Assembly (NCBI GenBank): GCA_045652765.1
Contig: JAZOLG010000010.1
Coordinates: 1-46,163 of the forward strand
DNA length: 46,163 nt
Reading direction: 5' to 3'
Origin: UBA1231 sp045652765
GTDB taxonomy: Bacteria; Bacillota_I; Bacilli_A; ML615J-28; CAG-313
Below, piece after piece: positions 27,958 through 36,862 of this stretch. The position numbers were made by a program, and so were the translations under genes. The first letter of the stretch is position 1. Every line of letters begins with the position of its first letter. The notes beneath the pieces were generated by a model. It had not been told where the DNA came from. It was given only the letters and a program-made list of their open reading frames with translations, and did no database searches.

Positions 27958-29266
27958 TATATTCACTTAACATATTATGAATTTGTATACTTACGTTTGC
28001 GAGAACTTCAATTCCAGTATCTAAGTACTTAGTCTCTAAAACTTCTGCCTTTTCTTTTAGTAATGAGAATAAATTACCTTTATCATATGGTATTAAAAAT
28101 CTATCTAAATATGTATCTGAAAACAATATTTCATCAATTTTATTCGCAAGATCTCTAATTCCTTCTTTTAATTTAGTACTTGTGTGAAGAGCATCTTTAA
28201 AACTAGCAAGGCTTATTTGATTTTTTACTAAGTCTGTTTTGTTTAAAACATATATGACAGGAATATCATTAACACCTAGGCTAGTTAGAACTTCTTCAGT
28301 TGTTTTAATTTGTAAATCTCTAAATGGACTGCTTGCGTCAATAATGTGGAGAATTAAGTCAGCGTCTAAAATTTCTTCTAATGTTGATTTAAAAGATTCA
28401 ACTAAATGGTGAGGAAGCTTTGAGACGAAACCAACTGTATCAGTAATTAAGAATTGATGATTATTTGGTAGTTTTAATTTTCTAGTTTGTGTTTCTAATG
28501 TCGCAAATAACATATCTTTTACAAAAACTTCTTTATTATCTGTATCAGAATATAAATTCAGTAATGAATTAATTGTAGAAGATTTACCTGCATTTGTATA
28601 TCCAACTAATGCTACAATTTTTTCGTTGTTTTCTTTTCGCATTTTACGACTAGTTTGTCTAGCTTTTTTTAAATTTTCAAGTTCTTGTTTAGCTTTGTTA
28701 ATTTTCATTTCAATGTGACGGCGATCAAGTTCTAATTTTGTTTCACCAAGTCCACGTCGTGCACCACCAGCACCACCGCCGCCCCCACCTGTTCTTGAAA
28801 GATAAGCGCGATTACCAATAAGTCTTGGTAACATATATTTAAGTTTAGCTATTTCAACTTGTAAGTAGGCTTCTTTAGATGTGGCACGTTTTTCAAATAT
28901 TTCTAAAATTAACATTGTACGATCAAGAACTTCAATGTCTTGAATTACTTCATTAATATTTTTAATTTGTGATGGGGTTAATTCATCATTAAATATTACA
29001 GCATCAGCATCAACAATTTGTGCGATGTCCGCAATCTCTTTTAATTTTCCAATTCCTACGTATGTTGCTGGATTTGGTGAACGCAAATTTTGTGTAATTG
29101 TTTCAACTACTTCAAAGCTACATGCTTCGCATAAACTTTTAAGTTCAGTCATTTGATAATAAAATAATTCGTCATTTCCAAGATTTATACCAACAATTAT
29201 AGCTCTACTAATTTCTAGTAAAGTCATATCTTTTTGTACAACAGTTGTATTTAAATTAGAATTCAT
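27950..29266 (-). CDS. hflX: GTPase HflX
   Basis: A 438-residue ribosome-associated GTPase that splits or rescues stalled 70S ribosomes. The N-terminal nucleotide-binding HflX domain (VGIGKLKEI, DELTPSQ, LDRTMLILEIF) leads to the glycine-rich linker SRTGGGGGGAGGARRGLGE, then the G domain: GYTNAGKSS (G1), DTVGF (G3) and NKTD (G4). Length and order are normal. The start has AGGAGGT upstream. Convergent to the small lipoprotein gene. Confidence 0.97.
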   Translation of the reverse strand: MNSNLNTTVVQKDMTLLEISRAIIVGINLGNDELFYYQMTELKSLCEACSFEVVETITQNLRSPNPATYVGIGKLKEIADIAQIVDADAVIFNDELTPSQIKNINEVIQDIEVLDRTMLILEIFEKRATSKEAYLQVEIAKLKYMLPRLIGNRAYLSRTGGGGGGAGGARRGLGETKLELDRRHIEMKINKAKQELENLKKARQTSRKMRKENNEKIVALVGYTNAGKSSTINSLLNLYSDTDNKEVFVKDMLFATLETQTRKLKLPNNHQFLITDTVGFVSKLPHHLVESFKSTLEEILDADLILHIIDASSPFRDLQIKTTEEVLTSLGVNDIPVIYVLNKTDLVKNQISLASFKDALHTSTKLKEGIRDLANKIDEILFSDTYLDRFLIPYDKGNLFSLLKEKAEVLETKYLDTGIEVLANVSIQIHNMLSEYKK

Positions 29267-29292
29267 AATAACCTCCTAATAAGAGATAATAT

Positions 29293-29321
29293 ATTTTAAC
29301 ATTTTTTTCAAAAAAAAGCAA
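29293..29321 (-). promoter_or_regulatory. Promoter of hflX
   Basis: On the minus strand TTGCTT (29321-29316) and TAAAAT (29298-29293) are 17 bp apart, with a TG-T-extended -10. Confidence 0.6.
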
Positions 29322-29384
29322 TAGCTATAAATATTATCTTTAAATAAATTAAAATTATTCATTATAAAATACAATTTATCTTCA

Positions 29385-29390
29385 TATAAT
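29385..29390 (+). promoter_or_regulatory. Possible -10 of the Clp-like gene
   Basis: TATAAT lies 22 nt before the Clp-like start. The -35 is poor (TTATAA at 17 bp), so this is tentative. Confidence 0.35.
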
Positions 29391-29412
29391 TAACTAGTTG
29401 TATGGAGGTAAT

Positions 29413-31137
29413 ATGCTAGAAAAATTTAGTCCCCAAGCAATTTCTTTAATTGAAAAAGCTGAAGAGATTGCGAAAAATAATAATAAAATTTTAGTAGGAA
29501 CAGAAGATTTGCTACTGGCGATGTTTTATGTTGAAGATACAATATGTCATTTTTTGTTAGGAGAAGAACAGATAACTAAAGATGAATTAATTGATGAGAT
29601 AAATAAATTAGATAGTTCTAATTATCGAAGAACAAATTCTAAATTTACCCCAAAATTTAAAGAAATTATAGATGCAGCATCGTCTTCTATTAAATTATTT
29701 AATTCTGAACATGTTTATGATGAACATTTATTTTATTCAATTCTATCTGATAAAGAAAACAATGGTTTAAGAGTACTGCTAAATTTAGGGGTTGATCCGA
29801 ATCAAATGATTCAAGACATTTTAGATATCTTTAATGTTGATAAAAAAATAGAAATTCCCGAATTTTTAACCAATTTAAATGAATTAGAAGAAGTTCATCC
29901 ATATATTATTAGATCAAATTATTTAGAAAAATTAGACATAATTTTAAACAAAAAACAAAAAAATAATCCGATGTTAATCGGAACACCAGGAGTAGGTAAA
30001 ACAGCACTTGTTGAAGCTTACGCAAAATTAAATTCTAATAAACATATATATCGACTAGATCTTGGAACGATCATGGCAGGCACGAAATATCGTGGTGAGT
30101 TAGAAGAAAAGATTATAAACACAATGAATTTTATTAAAAAAGAAAATGCGATACTATTTATTGATGAAATTCATAATATAGTAGGCGCAGGTTCAAACGA
30201 AGGAACATTAGATATTTCCAATATTTTAAAACCATATCTAGCAAGATCAGATATTCGTTGTATTGGTTCTACTACACTTGATGAATATTATAAGTACATT
30301 GATAAAGATAAAGCACTAACAAGAAGATTTCATAATATATATATCAATGAACCTAGTATTGATGAAACTAAATATATTATGAATAAAATAAAAAAAGCTT
30401 ATGAAATATACCATAAGACGACATTTAATAATAAATGCATTAATTATATTGTGTCTAAAACAGAAAAATTTTTGCCGTTAAAATCATTTCCTGATAAAGC
30501 AATCGATGTACTAGATGAATTAGGTTCAAGAATAAGTCTTGGAAAAAATAAACAAAGTAAAACAATACTTATTGATAAAATAATAAAAGATTTAAATGGT
30601 ATAAGTATTAATCGTAAGTATACTGAAATAAATTTGAATTATAACCAAATTAAAGAATATATTGATAAATATTTAAAATGTATCAAGCCTAATAAACCAA
30701 TGATTGTAATTAAAAAAGATAAAATGGAAATAGATAAGCTAATTAATGATCTAGAAAAAATATCTAATTTTAAAAAAGAAAATTATTTAGAAATTGATCT
30801 AGAAAATTATTTTGATGAAACAAGTATTAATAATTTAATAGGAAGTAATAAAGGTTATATAGGATATGATACAGGTGGAATATTATCAGAACACATTTTG
30901 AAACATCCGCTTAGTTTAGTTAATTTTATTAATTTTGATAAAACTGTAGAAAGTATTAAAAACTTTATTAAAAAAATATTAAAGTCAAATTATTTTCTTG
31001 ATAACAAAGGTCGAAAAATATTAGTTAATAATACTATTTTTGTTATTGATCAAAAAGAATATACTAGTAAAACATTAGGCATTTGTTCAAAAAACAAAAA
31101 AAATACCAATGATTTGTTATATGATGTTTGTATATAA
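29413..31137 (+). CDS. Clp-family AAA+ ATPase with degenerate second ATPase domain
   Basis: A 574-residue relative of ClpA/ClpC. Residues 1-145 form a Clp N-domain (FSPQAISLIEKAEEIA, HVYDEHLFYSIL). The first AAA+ domain is intact: GTPGVGKT (190-197), GTKYRGELEEK pore region, LFIDEIHN (Asp251, Glu252), GSTTLDEYYKY and RR arginine fingers (304-305). The second domain is recognisable from LIGSNKGYIGYDTGG (475-) but has no Walker A. Walker B, normally LLDEIEKA, reads FINFDKT, and the sensor and ClpP-binding loop region is missing. Normal ClpC is about 810 residues. It may be an unfoldase or regulator without ClpP. The ATG at 29413 follows GGAGGT. Context: a pseudo-helicase gene lies 76 nt downstream. 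Confidence 0.88.
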   Translation: MLEKFSPQAISLIEKAEEIAKNNNKILVGTEDLLLAMFYVEDTICHFLLGEEQITKDELIDEINKLDSSNYRRTNSKFTPKFKEIIDAASSSIKLFNSEHVYDEHLFYSILSDKENNGLRVLLNLGVDPNQMIQDILDIFNVDKKIEIPEFLTNLNELEEVHPYIIRSNYLEKLDIILNKKQKNNPMLIGTPGVGKTALVEAYAKLNSNKHIYRLDLGTIMAGTKYRGELEEKIINTMNFIKKENAILFIDEIHNIVGAGSNEGTLDISNILKPYLARSDIRCIGSTTLDEYYKYIDKDKALTRRFHNIYINEPSIDETKYIMNKIKKAYEIYHKTTFNNKCINYIVSKTEKFLPLKSFPDKAIDVLDELGSRISLGKNKQSKTILIDKIIKDLNGISINRKYTEINLNYNQIKEYIDKYLKCIKPNKPMIVIKKDKMEIDKLINDLEKISNFKKENYLEIDLENYFDETSINNLIGSNKGYIGYDTGGILSEHILKHPLSLVNFINFDKTVESIKNFIKKILKSNYFLDNKGRKILVNNTIFVIDQKEYTSKTLGICSKNKKNTNDLLYDVCI

Positions 31138-31183
31138 AATTTCGTTTTTTACTATTTTTCTTTAATAAAATCCTTAATCGTGG

Positions 31184-31189
31184 TATAAT
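31184..31189 (+). promoter_or_regulatory. TG-extended -10 of the large helicase-like gene
   Basis: TGGTATAAT ends 24 nt before the start codon. The -35 is weak (TTTAAT). The gene can therefore be transcribed apart from the Clp-like gene; no terminator hairpin is visible between them. Confidence 0.6.
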
Positions 31190-31213
31190 AAGAAAATAAG
31201 AATGGTGATAAAA

Positions 31214-34200
31214 ATGAAGTCTATTAAAAACAAAACATTTAGAATACAACAACGAAATCAACACTTAAAAAATGTCTTAGAGGATAGTTATTATATTGAA
31301 CTAGGAACAATTGATATCTCTGTAATGGAAAAGTTAATGAATGGAGAATTAGTCAATTTAAAAGATATTTATCATCCTTTACTTTTAGAAGAAGGTGTCG
31401 GAAGAATTACTGAAGAATCTAAAAATGAAGTGAAATATCAATTTAATGTTCTTAAAAGTTTAAGAAGCAAAACGACTTCCAATAAGATTTTTTTGACGTG
31501 TGGATTACTTCATTATCATTTAAAAGATGACAATGAATATTATGCACCTATCGTATTAATCCCAGTTGATATTGATTTTACGGAAGAAACCATTATTGTA
31601 TCATCAAGACCAATTGTTAACAATATGTTAACCAATGAAATTCAAGCTCACTTAGGGATTGACGTATCATATAATGAAACATTTAGAAGTTTATATGATA
31701 TTGATAAATATTGTATTGATCTGGCTAAAACTACAGAATGTACATTTAGTGTTGGAAATTATTTAACTGTTATATCTGTTGAATACACAGAAAATACATT
31801 AAATTTTGAAGACTTCTCAACTGAAAGATCTATTTACGAAACACCGTCTAAAGTAATTTTACAAAAATATTTTGAAACAATTAAACCTGTAGTGCCAACC
31901 AATATATATCAAAAAAGAGCTTTACTTAAGATTGCTAGTGGTGAAAGCTTTGTAATTGATGGTAAAACAGCTAGTGGAAAAAAACAAACAATTTTGAATG
32001 CTATATCTAATGCGGTACTACAAAATAAAAAAATATTATATGTATCACAAGATTCAGATAGTATTAGAAATATTGAAAAATTGATGCGACAATATCATAT
32101 GGCAAATTACTGTTATAATTTGTGTAAAAACTATCCAACTAATGAAGAAGAAGGGAATATTATTCCTAATATTCGTGAGGAAAAAATAGGTATTGATACA
32201 ATAATGCCATTATCTTTGTATGAAGAGGCTTTGTATTCAAAAATCAATGGCTGCAATTATTCAAAGATTATTTCGACATTAGCATTAATAAAAAATAAGA
32301 TGCCTGAAATACAAAAGATTCCAATTGAAGTTTCTTTACAAAGTCATGAAATTCAAGGAATATATCAAGAGCTTAAAGATATAGAAAGAATTCTATATGA
32401 AATTGAACCATTAGACATTAATGTCTGGAGTGGAGTAGAACAATATTATAATAAATCTCATGTAAATGAAATTATATCTTCAACTAAAAAATATGCAAAT
32501 TTATTAAAACAATTTAATAAAGATATGAATGCATATACTAAGAAATATGGTATTAAGTTACCAAGTAATTTTATCAATGCTCAAAAATTACTAACATATA
32601 TTTCGACATTTGAAAAACTTATGCCACCATCTTGTTGGGTAGAACAATATAACCCAGCTAAAATTAATGAACTCCTAGAAAGAATTTCATCGTTTCAAAA
32701 AGAAAATCGTAAACTAAACGAAGTTTACGATGAATATGTAACAAGTGAATATAAGAAAAACAAAATTGATGAGCTTGTTGAAGTACTTTGTTATAAACAC
32801 TTAACAATTGAAAACGAATATGAAATAAATAATATCTTACAAGATGAGAAAATTATAAGAAATGCTATTGATACAATTAAAAAAGAACAAAAAGTTAATA
32901 CTAAATCGTTACTTAATTTATCTCAAATAGTTAATAATAATGAATTTGATAATGAATTCTTTATATATTTAAATAATTTAATAGATTTAGTTAAATCAGT
33001 TCATGTGAAAAAGACTTGGGTAGATTTTTACCTAAGAAATTCTTTTGGTATTGTAGAACATTATAAAAGATTATTAGATACAATTAATCAGTATTTACAA
33101 ATTAAGGAAAAACTACAAAGTTACTTAATGAAAGATAGTAGTTTAAGCTACGCTCAAATTAAAGAATTATCAAACAATAAAGAATTTATTAAATTAACAA
33201 TTAGAATGTTTAATAAACGTTTGTTACGTCAAAATCATATTACTACTGATGAATGTTGTAAAATGGTTATTGATTTAATTGAATTAGGGGACAAGTTGTT
33301 AGATGAAGTAACCTCAACTAATGTAATAGACAAAGAAAACTTAGATGTGTTTATTAATAAATATAAAGTATGGATTAATTTCATCATTAATCTTAATAAA
33401 AAACAAATTAAGTTGTTTAATAATCATCTTGTTAAAAACAGTTCATCAATAGTTGATACTAATCAACTATTAAATGTTTATAATGAATTTAATACAAGTA
33501 AGACTAATTTAGAAGATACTTATATCGCTTTATCTAAATATGGTATTGAATTAGAGAAAGATTTAATAACAGAAAAAAATCTTGAAATTGTAGAATGGAT
33601 TGACTATCTAAAACGTGTTCTAGAAACAATAGAAACCTTAAAATTATTTTATAAAAAATCAAACATAAAATTAGATGATTTAATCGTTATAATGAACAAT
33701 GATCGTGAGTATGCTAATTTAGAAAACTTATTAAATCAAAATCAACGTCAAATGATTACATATTTAGGAACAACATACAAAGGTTTAGATACCGACTGTC
33801 TATTAATTAGTATATTAGAAAAACATTATGGTTACTTTTTAAATTCGCTAAATAGTAAAGAACACATTCAAGAATTAGTTGAAAAAGATTTGGTGAAAAC
33901 GCTAGTAGAAGAAAACAAAGAAATGCTAAAACTTTCGGAAAGTGTTCAAATTGAACACAACTTATTTAGCCGATATTTTATTGGCGGAAAAGCAAGTATT
34001 TTAGAATGCAACTTACAAGATGCTGTTAAGAAGATTCATAAGTATGAAGAAAGAATTAAAGAGATTAAACCAATTTTTCAAATTTTTGAATACGTAAAAC
34101 GTTTTGATAAACTTGGCTTAAAACATTTAAGTGAAGGCATATTAGAATCAAAATATTCTAAAGGAATTAGTGATATTTATATATATTCAACTTATTATGA

Positions 34201-35509
34201 CTATCAATATGAACTTATGAATAAAAATCCTATTTTATCTGATTCTAATAATTTTCAATCATGGCTTGATAACTATAATTATTTTGAAAATAATCATTGT
34301 ATTGCAACTATAAGAAGTTTAGAAAAGAATAAAGTAGAAGTAGATAAAAGAATAATTAATAAGGTTAAAAAAATACCATTTAATCATTATGATAAAATCA
34401 TTACGGAATTAATCAATCATAAAAAAGTATTCCTAATTGATTTAAATATGTTTAATGATGATATTGATTTTAGTAAATTTGATTTAGTATTTGTAGATGA
34501 TGTTAACCTTTCAACTAGTTTTAAATATAATCCTATTATGGATTGTAAACAAGTCATACTATTGGGTGATTCATCACATACTATTAATAATTCAAATAGT
34601 ATTTTCTCACAAATACCAAAGCGCAAAATCTTGCGTTATCCAATGAGTTATATTAAATATAACCAACAATTTGGAAATGTTCCTACTATTAATAATGAAT
34701 ATATTTTAGATTACAAGAAAAATCTAGTTACTACAAAGTTTGATGATTTAGAATCATTAGTTAAAGAAATTGTGCTTAATTTCTATAAAGATACTAATAA
34801 GTTAATTAACATTTACGTGCATAAGAATAATTACAAAGTTGCATGTATGCGTGAATTAATAATTAAATTAAAAGAATATTTCTCAGATGAAGATATTTTT
34901 GAATTATTAGAAAATAACATTAAAATAATTACTGTTCCGAATGAGTCAACACGTGTTTGTGATGAGGCATATATTTTATATAATGATTTTATAGATATTG
35001 ATACAGAAATATTTAAGAAGATTGTCACAAACTTTTCGACTGTTAAACAGATGTTATATATATATGTTACAGCTGAAAATGAAATGGGAATTGAAGATTT
35101 AGAAAAACACATTTCGAATGTTTTAAAATATAACACTAAAGTTGAAAAAGTCTTACCAGATCTTGTTCAATTAATATATAATGAATTAGACGAACGTGGT
35201 GTGAAGGTAGAAGCAGGCCATGGTAGACTTGATTTAATCATTAAAGGCAAAATGGCTCGCAATAAAGTAATTACTCCAAATGTTGGAATTATTATTGAAG
35301 GACTTGATTCCAGAATACCTTATTCAACTTTAAATGATTATCAATACTATTATGAAGAGTATGAACGAAATGGTTGGAAAATATTTATTTTGTTTGTTGA
35401 TGATTTAATTGATAACTTACAAAGTCACTTAGATAAAATTTGTAAATTTTTATCAAAAGATGATCAAAGATTAACACACCAATTAAAAATTGATGAGTTT
35501 ATTGGATAA
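31214..35509 (+). CDS. Degenerate DUF4011/Vsr-type helicase-nuclease relative
   Basis: A 1431-residue protein. The N-terminal ~200 residues (LTCGLLHYHLKDDNEYYAPIVLIPV) match the DUF4011-type front of large SF1 helicases. A Walker A remnant GKTASGKKQTI (250-) replaces GPPGTGKSQTI, with Lys where Ser/Thr should be. A long helical middle follows. Motif II reads VFVDDVN (1094-) instead of DEAS, and motif III reads LGDSSHT (1117-) instead of GDxxQLPP. The C-terminus resembles the Vsr-like nuclease of these proteins: RLDL (Asp1340) and IIIEGLDS (Glu1362) keep the acidic pair. Helicase activity is therefore doubtful; a nuclease or scaffold role is possible. ATG 31214 is chosen because GGTGAT precedes it. 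The stop is 4 nt before the ankyrin gene. Confidence 0.7.
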   Translation: MKSIKNKTFRIQQRNQHLKNVLEDSYYIELGTIDISVMEKLMNGELVNLKDIYHPLLLEEGVGRITEESKNEVKYQFNVLKSLRSKTTSNKIFLTCGLLHYHLKDDNEYYAPIVLIPVDIDFTEETIIVSSRPIVNNMLTNEIQAHLGIDVSYNETFRSLYDIDKYCIDLAKTTECTFSVGNYLTVISVEYTENTLNFEDFSTERSIYETPSKVILQKYFETIKPVVPTNIYQKRALLKIASGESFVIDGKTASGKKQTILNAISNAVLQNKKILYVSQDSDSIRNIEKLMRQYHMANYCYNLCKNYPTNEEEGNIIPNIREEKIGIDTIMPLSLYEEALYSKINGCNYSKIISTLALIKNKMPEIQKIPIEVSLQSHEIQGIYQELKDIERILYEIEPLDINVWSGVEQYYNKSHVNEIISSTKKYANLLKQFNKDMNAYTKKYGIKLPSNFINAQKLLTYISTFEKLMPPSCWVEQYNPAKINELLERISSFQKENRKLNEVYDEYVTSEYKKNKIDELVEVLCYKHLTIENEYEINNILQDEKIIRNAIDTIKKEQKVNTKSLLNLSQIVNNNEFDNEFFIYLNNLIDLVKSVHVKKTWVDFYLRNSFGIVEHYKRLLDTINQYLQIKEKLQSYLMKDSSLSYAQIKELSNNKEFIKLTIRMFNKRLLRQNHITTDECCKMVIDLIELGDKLLDEVTSTNVIDKENLDVFINKYKVWINFIINLNKKQIKLFNNHLVKNSSSIVDTNQLLNVYNEFNTSKTNLEDTYIALSKYGIELEKDLITEKNLEIVEWIDYLKRVLETIETLKLFYKKSNIKLDDLIVIMNNDREYANLENLLNQNQRQMITYLGTTYKGLDTDCLLISILEKHYGYFLNSLNSKEHIQELVEKDLVKTLVEENKEMLKLSESVQIEHNLFSRYFIGGKASILECNLQDAVKKIHKYEERIKEIKPIFQIFEYVKRFDKLGLKHLSEGILESKYSKGISDIYIYSTYYDYQYELMNKNPILSDSNNFQSWLDNYNYFENNHCIATIRSLEKNKVEVDKRIINKVKKIPFNHYDKIITELINHKKVFLIDLNMFNDDIDFSKFDLVFVDDVNLSTSFKYNPIMDCKQVILLGDSSHTINNSNSIFSQIPKRKILRYPMSYIKYNQQFGNVPTINNEYILDYKKNLVTTKFDDLESLVKEIVLNFYKDTNKLINIYVHKNNYKVACMRELIIKLKEYFSDEDIFELLENNIKIITVPNESTRVCDEAYILYNDFIDIDTEIFKKIVTNFSTVKQMLYIYVTAENEMGIEDLEKHISNVLKYNTKVEKVLPDLVQLIYNELDERGVKVEAGHGRLDLIIKGKMARNKVITPNVGIIIEGLDSRIPYSTLNDYQYYYEEYERNGWKIFILFVDDLIDNLQSHLDKICKFLSKDDQRLTHQLKIDEFIG

Positions 35510-35513
35510 AATT

Positions 35514-36041
35514 ATGAAAAACAAAACTTATTATTTAAATGAAATAAAAAAAGAAATAAAGAATCAACCTTGTTCAATAACAAAAATAAAAAAATTGATT
35601 CATGAAATGATTGATAATAGTATTAGTATAAATAGTAAAACGTATAATGGTAGAACATTACTACATTACGCAGTAAAGTATAATCAAAAAAGACTAATTA
35701 GATTGTTCATTAAATTAGGTATTAATCCAGAAATCTGTGATGATGATTATAATACCCCACTACATCTTGCAATAATTAAAAACAAATATCAAATAGTACA
35801 AGAATTATTAAAATGTAGTGTAAATGTAAATTCAACCGGTGAATTTGAACAAACACCATTACATCTTGCTGTTTCTTATAATAATTTAGAAATTGTTAAA
35901 TTATTATTAAAGTCAGGTGCTGACTATAATATTGTGGATGAACAAAACTTACGTCCAATAGATTATGCTATGGATGACAAAAATCAAAAAATTATTAATT
36001 ATATAATATCTTATACAAAAGGAGGAAAAACAAGTGAGTAA
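35514..36041 (+). CDS. Ankyrin-repeat protein
   Basis: A 175-residue, probably cytosolic protein. After a basic N-terminus, residues ~45-165 hold about four ankyrin repeats: GRTLLHYAVKYNQKRLIRLFI, NTPLHLAIIKNKYQIVQELL, QTPLHLAVSYNNLEIVKLLL and a last one starting LRPIDYAM. No enzyme domain is present, so it should act by protein-protein contact. ATG 35514 is taken, 4 nt after the upstream stop; an in-frame ATG at 35493 inside the previous gene is the alternative. The end overlaps cdaA by 8 nt and holds the GGAGG ribosome site of cdaA, which couples this gene to c-di-AMP synthesis. Confidence 0.85.
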   Translation: MKNKTYYLNEIKKEIKNQPCSITKIKKLIHEMIDNSISINSKTYNGRTLLHYAVKYNQKRLIRLFIKLGINPEICDDDYNTPLHLAIIKNKYQIVQELLKCSVNVNSTGEFEQTPLHLAVSYNNLEIVKLLLKSGADYNIVDEQNLRPIDYAMDDKNQKIINYIISYTKGGKTSE

Positions 36042-36852
36042 CATGTTAACATTTAGTTCAAACTTTATTGAACAATTAATAGGTTTCTTCAAAGATTACT
36101 ATAACTCATCACCATATAAATTGATTTTAGATTTAGTTATACTTCTTGGAATAGCTGGTTTTATGATATATTTTATGTGGAAGTTTACTAGCAAAAAATG
36201 GTTAATTTTAAGCTTATCATTCTTTGTAGCTTTATTTGTTGTAATTGTTGTAGCTGATTTAAAAATGGCTTATCGCATTTATAAATATTTAGTATTACTT
36301 TATTTCTTTGTTTGGGCACTATATTTTATTCCAAATATTCGTTCAGTATTTGAAGGTTTAACTAAACCAAAAAATAATAAAAATTTTGTAATAAATGAAG
36401 AGGCACAAGAAGAATTAATTAAAACTTTAATGGAAGCCGTATTTGATCTTGCGGAACACAATACAGGCGCCATCATTACAATTGAAAAAGAAGATTCACT
36501 TAATACTTATATTAGTAAAGGTACAGTACTAGATTCATTAATAACAAAAGAATTATTAACAACAATTTTTATGAATGGTACAGCATTACATGATGGTGCA
36601 GTAATCATTAGACAAAATAGAATTGTTTGTGCTGGTGCGTTTTATCCATCATCAGAAACTAGTAGTATTCCTAAAAACTACGGTTCAAGACACCGTGCAG
36701 CACTTGGAATTAGTGAAAAATGTGATGCTTTTACAATTGTAGTATCTGAAGAAACTGGAAACATTGCAGTAACATATGATGGAACACTTCAAGAAAAAGT
36801 TTCTCGTGAAGGTTTAAAAGTATTTTTACAACAAAATATTATAGTTAAATAG
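36034..36852 (+). CDS. cdaA: Membrane diadenylate cyclase CdaA
   Basis: A 272-residue enzyme that makes cyclic di-AMP from two ATP at the membrane. Three N-terminal membrane segments (about residues 30-110) precede the DAC domain with DGA (187-189) and RHR (219-221), both intact, plus GTALHDGAVII and GSRHRAALG. The GTG start at 36034 follows GGAGG with 8-nt spacing. In most Bacillota cdaA is followed by cdaR (YbbR) and glmM; here a membrane PAS-like protein and ispDF follow instead. c-di-AMP normally controls potassium and osmolyte balance and cell-envelope integrity. Confidence 0.96.
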   Translation: MSNMLTFSSNFIEQLIGFFKDYYNSSPYKLILDLVILLGIAGFMIYFMWKFTSKKWLILSLSFFVALFVVIVVADLKMAYRIYKYLVLLYFFVWALYFIPNIRSVFEGLTKPKNNKNFVINEEAQEELIKTLMEAVFDLAEHNTGAIITIEKEDSLNTYISKGTVLDSLITKELLTTIFMNGTALHDGAVIIRQNRIVCAGAFYPSSETSSIPKNYGSRHRAALGISEKCDAFTIVVSEETGNIAVTYDGTLQEKVSREGLKVFLQQNIIVK

Positions 36853-36862
36853 AGGTGAAATA

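Noticed and set aside
29293..29412. Insertion-element ends or att site before the Clp-like gene
   Set aside because: No inverted repeat, target duplication or integrase; only AT-rich promoter-like sequence.
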